The notes below the pieces were generated by a model that saw nothing but the letters and a program-made list of their open reading frames with translations, was not told where the DNA came from and did not search any database. Made by a program: the position numbers and the translations under genes. A DNA stretch of 64,000 nucleotides. It comes from Chamaecyparis obtusa. Its lineage: Eukaryota > Streptophyta > Pinopsida > Cupressales > Cupressaceae. Where the stretch lies: contig BSBK01002075.1 of the NCBI GenBank assembly GCA_027943335.1, forward strand, positions 4,477,001 through 4,541,000, given 5' to 3'. Below, piece after piece: positions 23,531 to 34,824 of the stretch (the stretch's first letter is position 1; the number at the start of each line of letters is the position of its first letter).

Positions 23531-25235
23531 CACCCTTACTGTATTGGTAAGGTGTCTTAAGGGGTTTTAGGACATATTAATGTGTCTTAGGACCCCTTTT
23601 GACCTCTTAAAACCCCTTAGGACCCCTTACCATACTATAATGTATGGTAAGGGGTTCAAGGACACATTAATATGTCCTAGGACCCCTTAAGATCTCTTAT
23701 AAGCCCCTAGGACCCCTTAGTATAAGGAAACATTAATGCTTCCTAGGACCCCTTAAAAAACCTTATGACCCTTAAGATGTATTATAAGTGGTCCTAAAGG
23801 GTCATAAGGAGTCATATGGGGTCCTAAGGCACATTACTGTATCCTAGGACCCCTTATGATCTCTTACAACCACTTAGGATCCCTTACCATACACTAATGT
23901 ATAATAAGGTCTCCTAAGGGGTGGTAAGGTGTCTTAAGGGGTTCTAAAATACATTATTGTGTCCTAGGACCCCTTAAGATCCCTTATGTCTCCTTACAAC
24001 CCCTTAAGATTGCTTACCTTAATAATGTATGGTAAGGGGTCCTAAAGAGTTTTAAGGGGTCCTAAGACACATTAATATGTCATAGAACCCGTTAAGACCA
24101 CTTAGGATGCCTTGGGACCCTTTACCATACATTATTGTATAGTAAGTTGACCTAAGTGGTTTTAAGAGATCATAAGGGGTCCTAGGACTCATTATTAATG
24201 TGTCACAGGAACCCTTATGAACTCTTGAAACACCTTAGGACCCCTTACCATATACTAATGTATGGTAAGGGGTCTTAAGGAGTTTGAGGACATATTATTA
24301 TTGTTTAGGACCCCTGAGGACTCCTTACAATACATTAGTGTATGGCAAGCTATCCTAAGTGGTTATAAGAGCTCAATAAGGGGTCTTAAGACACATTATT
24401 GTGTCCTAGGACCCTTATGACCTCTTACAACCCCTTAGGTCCCTTTATCATGTACTAATGTATGGTAAGGGGCCGTAAGAGGTGTTAAGGTGTCCTAGAA
24501 CCCCTTAAGACCCCTTAAGACCCAATAGTACTCCATAAGACCCCTTAGGACCACTTACCATACATTAGTGTATGGTAAGGGTTCCTAAGGGATTGTAAAG
24601 GATATTAAGAGGTCCTATAATTCATTAATGTATCCTAGGACACCTTACGACCCCTTAGGACTCTTTACCATACATTAGTGTATGGTAAGGGGTCTTAAGG
24701 GGTTGTAAGAGGTCATAAGGGGTCCTATGACACATTAATGTGTCCTAGAACCCCTTAAGACACCTTAGGACTCCTTACCATACATTAGGGTATTGTAAGG
24801 GGTCCTAAGTGGTTGTAATAGGTCATAAGGGGTCCTAGGACACATTAATGTGTCTTAGGACCCATCCACAAAAATTAACATACATATTAGGGGTCGTAAG
24901 GGTTGTTAAGGGTTCCTAAGACATATTAATATGTCCTCAAACCCATTATGACTCATTGGGACCCCTTACCATACACTAATATTTTGTAAGAAGTCTCAAG
25001 GGGTCGTAAGGGGTCTTATGTAGTCCTAGGACACATTAATGTGTCCTAGGACAATCTTATGACCCCTTGTGACCCCTTACCATACAACTTATGTGTTGGA
25101 AGGGTTATAAAGGGGTCCTATGACACATTTCCCTTGAGACCTCTTAGGACCACTCAAAACCCCTTACTAAACATAAGTGTATGATAAGGGCTCTTAATGA
25201 GTTTTAAGGGGTCCTAGGACACCTTAATGTGCCAC
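23531..25235. repeat. Decamer-built palindromic satellite with 10-bp TA phasing
   Basis: The sequence is made of 10-bp words close to GGACCCCTTA and its complement TAAGGGGTCC. Blocks of one orientation alternate with blocks of the other. A TA step recurs at exactly 10-bp spacing: all 45 decamers in 24411-24860 keep it, and the phase persists elsewhere with only a few 1-3 bp slips (near 23725, 23770, 24015, 24190 and 24375) and occasional TA to CA/TG changes. Orientation switches create palindromes such as GACCCCTTACCATA with its complement (24239-24274) and a perfect 30-bp palindrome at 25023-25052. A longer period near 110 bp is visible at 24463, 24571, 24681 and 24791. No ORF, LTR or target duplication is associated. 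Confidence 0.9.
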
Positions 25236-25339
25236 TAATACATTTGGGGTCATTTTCAATTCTGATGAACATTTCTGACAAACTATGAGATTTTTTTTGG
25301 TTTTTGGAAAAAATGCTTTTTAAAAAATATATATTTCTT

Positions 25340-27693
25340 GTGTTCATCAGAATTTTGACACTAACTCATTTGGGTGCATTTTTTAAAATCTATGGAATTT
25401 ATTTATTTTTGTTGGATTTTACAAGGAAAATTTATTTATCTTTTAAATATTGCCCATGTTCATTGGAATTCTGATGACAGAAGCAATGCTATTTAAAAAA
25501 TAAGTTATGTACGTAGGCTCATTATAATAGGCGGACACATTCAAAAAATTGGCCATAGGCACAATCAATGCACAGGTGCACATGCTAGGTGATTTCAATA
25601 GGAAAACCTTCAAAATATTTTCTTATATATTTATCCATCGATGCCCTATCCTATCAAGGTTTTATAGATAATTTTCCATTGATGCTCTAAAACCGTTTGT
25701 TTTTATACACTCTGATAACACTGCATATCTAATCATTATTTCATGCATCTCTAACCTATCTCTTCTATTTTCCTTCATGACAGTGAATGTGTGTTTCTTA
25801 AAAACTTCACAGTGCATAATGCATGGGCAAAGGTAGGGAGAACACTAGAAAAGATTTGGATGTAATCAATCTTATCCTATCTTTAATGCTTTCATAATCT
25901 CTCGTCAAGACTATATCATACACCCTCTGCTTTTTCTTGTGGTCTGGTCCCTATCTTATGATCCTCTACCCTTGATACTTGTAATATCATTGCCTATCTC
26001 AATGCCAATACCTATCCATTTTCATATCCATGTACCTGTGTTGTTGCAACTATCCTATCTCTCTTGGCCCGTGGGGCCCTTTGTCTCCATACCCTAGATT
26101 CCATTTCCATTGAGGATTCCCCTCCAATATCATAGCCATCACCCCCATCATCATCATCTCTCCCTAATCCTTGATCTTCTCACCCTCCTCGTGCTACTCA
26201 TCATCATCATCATGTTATCAACCATACTAGTTTGTGCACTTGCCACCATACTACATATGTTGGCATAGGTAGGGCATGATTTGATGCATGTGCATAACCT
26301 ATTCTAAAGCTCCCATTTTGGCATAGGTAGGGAGGACACCAGAAAATAATATGGCTTTATCCTTGCCAAATGCATTAGTTTTAAAGTTTCTAAAGCCTTT
26401 TCAACAAATCAATTTTTTAAAGATATTGCAATTATTGCATTACATCAAATGACATATTTTTGAGGTGCATGTACTCTCAAAGGCCTTAATGACCCCACCC
26501 TATATAATTAATAACAAAAAATGATCTATGCCGACACCTGATAAAATTATCAGTAGTACTTATGTGGATCGAGAAGTGACCAAAGGACTTTGGTTGTCAT
26601 ATCTGCAATGACACAAATGTCACAAGTATGTCAGCATAGTCATCGACATTCTCATCAAAATTTTGACGAATAATAGAAGAGAATCGATGACAAGGTAGTC
26701 AGACTACCAAAGAACCTTTTTCAAAAAACTACCCTGTATTCGAATTCTGACAAGAATACCTACGACATATTGTTATCTGAATTCTAACAGAGTTGTTGGA
26801 AATCAAACAAAAATATCACAGGTATGTCAGCATAGTCATCGTCGTACATGTCTGAATTTTGACAAACAAAAAAAGAGAACTGATGAGATAGTAGTCAAAC
26901 TTCCGATGATCCTTCTTCGAAAAACATCCCTATGTTACAAATATATTTCTAACGTGGTTTTTTCATAAATTTGACATTTACTTCATTGTCAAAAGTTTTG
27001 ACAAAAGAACTATGATAGGGATTCTCCTTGATGTTTGTCATAATTCTGACGTATTGTTGTTTGAATTCTGACAAATAGTTATCGAAAATCTAACCCAAAT
27101 GTATTAGTGTGTCATGGGACATGTTAGGACCCTTTACTATATATTAGTGTATGGTAAGGGGTTCAAAGGGGTCATAAGAGATCATAATGGGTCCTAGGAC
27201 ACATTAGTGTGTCCTAGGACCCCTTATGAACCTTTAGGACCTCTTAGGACACCTATTTCCCATTAATACATCCAAAGACCCCTTAATATATCCTACAATT
27301 AGTTTTGACCCATCAATGTGTCCTATGACTCATTCACACACACTAATGTATTTTAGGACCCCTTACGACCTATTAATATATTGTAAGACCCATTAATATA
27401 TCCCATGACCCATTAATACATATGACAACCCCTTATGACCACTTAAGACACCAAGGATCCCTTAAGATATATTAGGACCATATCCATCTCATCTCTCTCC
27501 CCCTAATTACCCCCTATACCTCACTCTCTCCCCTCCTTAATATCATCATCCCATACCTTCCCGAACATCAACCTCTCTCTCTTTCTCTCTCTCTCTCTCT
27601 CGACCTTATATCTCCCCCATTACACTTCTCCCCTTCTCCTTTCTCTGTCCATAATCTCACCATCCCACCTCTTCTCACCCCTATATATTTCTC
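25340..27693 (+). repeat. Composite repeat unit 1
   Basis: The decamer block is at about 27113-27480 and the (CT)n run at 27572-27602. The unit borders the pure satellite and lacks the C/T-rich block on its left side, so the array was probably seeded here. Two diverged internal copies of a segment with GTCACAAGTATG / GTCACAGGTATG lie near 26606 and 26806. Confidence 0.9.
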
Positions 27694-29936
27694 GTGTTCA
27701 TCAGAATTTTGACACTAACTCAGTTGGGTGCATTTTTAACAAGCTATGGAATTTATTTTTTTTCGTTGGATTTTACAAGGAAAATTTAATTTTTTTTTAA
27801 AATATTGCCCATGTTCATTGGAATTCTGATGACAGAAGGAATGTTATTTAAAAAAAATTTATGTACGTAGGTTCATTAAAATACGTGGGCACATTCAAAA
27901 AATTGGCCAGAGGCAAAGTCAATGCAGAGGTGCACATGCAAGGTGAGTTCAATAGGAAAACCTTCAAAATATTTTCTTAGATATTTATCCATCGATGCTC
28001 TATCTTATCAAGGTTTCATAGATAATTTTCCATTGATGCTCTAAAACCTTTTGTTTTTATACACACTCTGATAACACTGCAGATCTAATCATTATTTCAT
28101 GAATCTCTAACCTATCTCTTCTATTTTCCTTGATGACAGTGAATGTGTGTTTCTTAAAAACTTCATAGTGCATAATGCATGGGCACAAGTAGGGAGAACA
28201 CTAGAAAATATTTGAATTTAATCAATCTTATCCTATCCTGAATGCTTTCATACTCTCTAGTCAAGACTGTATCACACACCCTCTACTTCTTCATGTGGTA
28301 TGGTCCCTATCTTATAATCCTCTACCCTTGATACTTGTAATTTCATTTCCTATCTCAATGCCAATACCTATCCATGTTCATATCCATGTACCTATGTTGT
28401 TGCAACTATCCTATCTCTCTTGGCCCATGGGGCCCTTTGTCTCCATACCCTAGACTCCATTTCCATTGAGGAATCCCCTCCAATATCACACCCATCACCC
28501 CCATCATCATCATCATCTCTCCCTACTCCTAGATCTTCTCACCCTCCTCATGCTACTCATTATCAGCATCATGTTCTAGATCTATCAGCCACACTAGTTT
28601 GTGCACTTCCCACGATACTATATATGTTGGCATAGGTAGGGCATGATTTGATGCATGTGCATACCCTATTCTAAAGCTCTCATTTTGGCACAGGTAGGGA
28701 GGACACTAGAAAAGAATATGGCTTTATGCTTTCCAATTGCTTTAGTTTTAAAGTTTCTAAAGCCTTTTCAACAAATCAATTTTTTAGAGATATTGCAATT
28801 ATTGCATTACATGTAATGACATATTTTTGAGGTGCATGTACTCTTAAAGGCCTTAATGACCCCACCCTATATAATTAATAACAAAAAATGATCTATCCCA
28901 ACACTTTATATAATTATGAGTAGTACTTATGTGGATCAGGAAGTGACCAAAGGACTTTGGTTTCCATACCTGTAATGACACAAACATGACAAGTATGGCA
29001 GCATAGTCATCGACATTCTGATCAAAATTTTGACAAACAATAGAAGAGAACCGATGATAAGGTAGTCGGATTTTTGAAGAACCTTTTTCAAAAAACTACC
29101 CTGTAACCAAATTCTGGAAGGAATAGCTACGATATATTATTGTCTGAATTCTAACAGAGTTTTTGGAAATGTAACAAAAATGTCACAGGTATGGCAGCAT
29201 AGTTGATGTCGAACGTGTCAGAATTCTGACGAACAAAAAAAGAGAACTGACGAGATAGTAGTCAAACTTCCGAGGATCCTTCTTCAAAAAACATCTGTGT
29301 GTTACAAATGTATTTCTAACGTGGTTTTTTCATAAATTTGACATTTACTTCATTTTTAGAAGTTCTGACAAAAAAACTATGACAGGGATTCTCCTTGATG
29401 TTTGTCATAATTCTGACGTATTGTTGTCTAAATTTTGACAAAGAGTCAACAAAAATCTAACCCAAATGTATTAGTGTCTCATAGGACCTGTTAGGACCCC
29501 TTACTATATATTAGTGTATGGTAAGGGGTTCTAAGGGGTCATAAGAGATCATAATGGGTCCTAGGACACATTAGTGTGTCCTAGGACATCTTATGAACCT
29601 TTAGGACCTCTTAGGACACATATTTCCCCTTAATACATCCTAATACCCCTTAATAAATACTACAATTAGTTTTGACCCATCAATGTGTCCTATGACTCAT
29701 TCACACCAATTAATGTATTTTAGGACCCCTTGTGACCTATTAATATATCCTAAGACCCATTAATATATCCCATGACCCATTAATACATATGACAACCCCT
29801 TATGACCACTTAAGACACCAAGGATCCCTTAAGACATATTAGGACCGTATCCATCTCATCTCTGTCCCTCTAATTACCCCTATACCTCACTCTCTCCCCT
29901 CCTTAATATCATCATCCCATACCTTCCCCAACCATC

Positions 29937-29982
<46 letters not shown>

Positions 29983-30071
29983 CTTACATCTCCCCCATTA
30001 CACTTCTCCCCTTCTCCTTTCTTCGTCCATAATCTCACCATCCCACCTCTTCTTCCCCCTATATATTTCTC
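27694..30071 (+). repeat. Composite repeat unit 2
   Basis: The decamer block is at about 29478-29847 and the (CT)n run at 29939-29980, longer and purer than in unit 1. The layout is otherwise the same as in the other units. Confidence 0.9.
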
Positions 30072-32301
30072 GTGTTCATCAGAATTTTGACACTAACTCA
30101 TTTTGGTGCATTTTTTACAAGCTATGGAATTTATTTTTCTTTGTTGGATTTTACAAGGAATATTTAATTTTTTAAAAAAATATTGCTCATGTTCATTGGA
30201 ATTCTGATGATAGAGGGAATGTTATTTAAAAAATAAGTTATGTACGTAGGTTCATTAAAATAGGTGGGCACATTCAAAAAATTGGCTAGACGCATAGTCA
30301 ATGCAGAGGTGCACATGCAAGGTGAATTCAATAGGAAAACCTTCAAAATATTTTCTTAGATATTTATCCATCGATGCTCTATCCTATCAAGGTTTCATAG
30401 ATAATTTTCCATTGATGCTCTAAAACCTTTTGTTTTTATACACAATCTAATAACACTACATATCTAATAATTATTTCATGCATCTCTAACCTATCTCTTC
30501 TATTTTCCTTGATGACAGTGAATGTGTGTTCCTTAAAAACTTCACAGTGCATAATGCACAGGCACAGGTAGGGTTAACACTAGAAAATATTTGGATGTAA
30601 TCAATCTTATCCTATCCTGAATGCTTTCATACTCTCTCGTCAAGACTGTATCACACGCCCTCTACTTCTTCATGTGGTCTAGTCCCTATCTTATGATCAT
30701 CTACCCTTGATACTTGTAATTTCATCGCCTATCTCAATGCCAATACCTATCCATGTACCTATGTTGTTGCAACTATCCTATCTCTCTTGGTCCGTGGGGC
30801 CCTTTGTCTCCATACCCTAGATTCCATTTCCATTGAGGAATCCCCTCCAATATCACACCCATCACCCCCATTTTCATCATCTCTCCCTACTCCTCGATCT
30901 TCTCACCCTGCTCATGCTACTCATCATCAGCATCATGTCCTAGATCTATCAACCACAATAGTTTGTGCACTTACCACCATACTATATATGTTGGCATAGG
31001 TAGGGCATGATTTGATGCATGTGCATAGCCTATTCTAAAGCTCCCGTTTTGGCACAGTTAGGGATGACACTAAAAAGGAATATGGCTTTATCCTTGCCAA
31101 TTGCATTAGTTTTAAAGTTTCTAAAGCCTTTTCAACAAATCAATTTTTTAAAGATATTGCAATTATTGCATTACATCAAATGACATATTTTTGAGGTGAA
31201 TGTACTCTCAAAGGCCTTAATGACCCCACCCTATATAATTAATAACAAAAAATGATCTATCCCAACACCTGATAGAATTATCAGTAGTACATATGTGGAT
31301 CGGGAAGTGACCAAAAGACTTTGGTTGCCATACCTGTAATGACACAAACGTCACAAGTATGGCAGCATAGTCATCGACATTCTCATCAAAATTTTGACGA
31401 ACAATAGAAGAGAACCGATGACAACGTAGTCAGATTTTTGAAGAACCTTTTTCAAAAAACTACCCTTTATCCGAGTTCTGGAAGGAATACCTACCACATA
31501 TTGTTGTCTGAATTCTGACAGAGTTTTTGGAAATCTAACAAAAATGTCACAGGTATGGCAGCATAGTAATTGTCGTACGTGTCAGGATTATGACGAACAA
31601 AAAAAGAGAACTGATGAGATAGTAGTCAAAATTTCGATGACCCTTCTTCGAAAAATCGATATGTGCTACAAATATATTTCTAACATGGTTTTTTCATGAA
31701 TTTGACATTTACTTCATTGTCAGAAGTTCCGACAAAAAAACTATGACAGGGATTCTCCTTGATGTTTGTCATAATTCTGACGTATTATTGTCTAAATTCT
31801 AACAAAGAGTCATCAGAAATCTAACCCAAATGTATTAGTGTGTCGTAGGACCTGTTAGGACCCCTTACTATATATTAGTGTATGGTAAGGGGTTCTAAGG
31901 GGTCATAAGAGATCATAATGGGTCCTAGGACACATTAGTGTGTCCTAGGACATCTTATGAAACTTTAGGACCTCTTAGGACACCTATTTCCCCTTAATAC
32001 ATCCTAAGACCCCTTAATATATCCTACAATTAGTTTTGACCCATCAATGTGTCCTATGACTCATTCACACCCATTAATATATTTTAGGACCCCTTATGAC
32101 CTATTAATATATCCTAAGACCCATTAATATATCCCATGACCCATTAATAAATATGAGAACCCCTTATGACCACTTAAGACACCAAGGATCCCTTAAGACA
32201 TATTAGGACTGTATCCATCTCATCTCTCTCCCCCTAATTACCCCCTATACCTCACTCTTTCCCCTCCTTAATATCATCATCCCATACCTTCCCAAACCAT
32301 C

Positions 32302-32346
<45 letters not shown>

Positions 32347-32456
32347 TCTCTTTCTCTCTCTCTCTACCTTATATCTCCCCCATTACACTTCTCCCCTTCT
32401 CCTTTCTTTGTCCATAATCTCACCATCCCACCTCTTCTCCCCCCTATATATTTCTT
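30072..32456 (+). repeat. Composite repeat unit 3
   Basis: The decamer block is at about 31843-32211. The (CT)n run at 32305-32365 is the longest of the five, interrupted by CCC and TTT. One 'CCATGTTCATAT' phrase present in the other units is missing near 30750 (about 14 bp shorter there). Confidence 0.9.
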
Positions 32457-34695
32457 GTGTTCATTGAAATTTTGACACTAACTCATTTGGGTGCATTTTT
32501 TACAAGCTATGGAATTTATTTTTCTTTGTTGGATTTTACAAAGAAAATTTAATTTTTTTAAAAAATATTGCTCATGTTCATTGGAATTCTGATGACAGAA
32601 GGAATGCTATTTAAAAAATAAGTTATGTACGTAGGTTCATTAAAATAGGTGGGCACATTTAAAAAATTGGCCAGAGGCATAGTCAATGCAGAGGTGCACA
32701 TGCAAGTTGAGTTCAATAGGAAAACCTTCAAAATATTTTCTTAGATATTTATCCATCAATGCTCTATCCTATCAAGGTTTCATAGATAATTTTCCATTGA
32801 TGCTCTAAAACCATTGGTTTTTATACACACTCTGATAACACTGCATATCTAATCATTATTTCATGAATCTCTAACCTATCTCTTCTATTTTCCTTGATGA
32901 CAGTGAATGTGTGTTTCTTAAAAACTTCACAGTGCATAATGCACAGGCATAGGTAGGGAGAACACTAGAAAATATTTGAATGTAATCAATCTTATCCTAT
33001 CCTGAATGCTTTCATACTCTCTCATCAAGATTGTATCACACGCCCTCTACTTCTTCATGTGGTCTGGTCCCTATCTTATGATCCTCTACCCTTGATACTT
33101 GTAATTTCATCACCTATCTCAATGCCAATACCTATCCATGTTCATATCCATGTACCTATGTTGTTGCAACTATCCTATCTCTCTTGGCCCGTGGGGCCCT
33201 TTGTCCCCATACGCTAGATTCCATTTCCATTGAGGAATCCCCTCCAATATCACACCCATCACCCCCATCGTCATCATCTCTCCCTACTCCTCAATCTTCT
33301 CACCCTCCTTATGCTATTGATCATTAGCATCGTGTCCTAGATCTATCAGCCACACTAGTTTGTGCACTTCCCACCATACTATATATGTTGGCATAGGTAG
33401 GGCATGATTTGATGCATGTGCATACCCTATTCTAAAGCTCCCATTTTGGCATAGGTAGGGAGGACACTAGAAAATAATGTGGCTTTATCCTTGCCAATTG
33501 CATTAGTTTTAAAGTTTCTAAAGCCTTTTCAACAAATCAATTTTTTAAAGATATTGCAATTATTGCATTACATGTAATAACATATTTGTGAGTGCATGTA
33601 CTCTCAAATGCCATAATGACCCCACCCTATATAACTAATAACAAAAAATGATCTATCCCAACACTTGATAGAATTATCAGTAGTACTTATGTGGATCAGG
33701 AAGTGACCAAAGGACTTTGGTTGCCATACATGTAATGACACAAATGTCACAAGTATGGCAGCATAGTCATCGACATTCTCATCAAAATTCTGACGAACAA
33801 TAGAAGCGAACCGATGACAAGGTAGTCGGACTTTCGAAGAACCTTTTTCAAAAAACTACCCTGTATCCAAATTTTGGAAGGAATACCTACGACATATTGT
33901 TGTCTGAATTTTGATAGGTTTTTGGAAATCTAACAAAAATGTCACAGGTATGGCAACATAGTTGTCATCGTTCATGTCAGAATTTTGATGAACAAAAAAA
34001 GAGAACTGATGAGATAGTAGTCAAACTTCCGATGATCCTTCTTTGAAAAACCTTCATGTGTTACAAATATATTTCTAACGTGTTTTTTTCATAAATTTGA
34101 CATTTACTTCATTGTCAGAAGTTACAACAAAAAAACTATGACAGGGATTCTCCTTGATGTTTGTCATAATTCTGACATATTGTTGTCTAAATTTTGACAA
34201 AGAGTCATCAGAAATCTAACCCAAATGTATTAGTGTCTCATAGGACCTGTTAGGACCCCTTACTATATATTAGTGTATGGTAAGGGGTTCTAAGGGGTCA
34301 TAAGAGATCATAATGGGTCCTAGGACACATTAGTGTGTCCTAGGACATCTTATGAACCTTTAGGACCTCTTAGGACACATATTTCCCCTTAATACATCCT
34401 AAGACCCCTTAATATATCCTACAATTAGTTTTGACCCATCAATGTGTCCTATGACTCATTCACACCCATTAATGTATTTTAGGACCCCTTATGACCTATC
34501 AATATATCCTAAGACCCATTAATATATCTCATGACCCATTAATACATATGACAACCCCTTATGACCACTTAAGACACCAAGGATCCCTTAAGACATATTA
34601 GGACTGTATCCATCTCATCTCTCTCCCCCTAATTACCCCTATACCTCACTCTCTCCCCTCCTTAATATCATCATCCCATACCTTCCCCAACCATC

Positions 34696-34735
<40 letters not shown>

Positions 34736-34824
34736 CTTACATCTCCCCCATTACATTTCTCCCCTTCTCCTTTCTCCGTCCATAATCTCACCATCCCATC
34801 TCTTCTTCCCCCTATATGTTTCTT
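32457..34824 (+). repeat. Composite repeat unit 4
   Basis: The decamer block is at about 34237-34606 and the (CT)n run at 34698-34733. Layout as in unit 2. Confidence 0.9.

Noticed and set aside
23531..25235. CRISPR array or telomere-like tract
   Set aside because: There are no unique spacers and this is plant nuclear DNA. The CCCCTTA words are not the plant telomere repeat and orientation flips repeatedly.
28420..28635. A 70-71-codon open frame repeated in the composite units (also near 30787 and 35551)
   Set aside because: It opens with TTG or GTG, not ATG, and similarity among copies is explained by tandem duplication. Its His/Ser/Pro-rich content comes from CAT/TCA-rich DNA.
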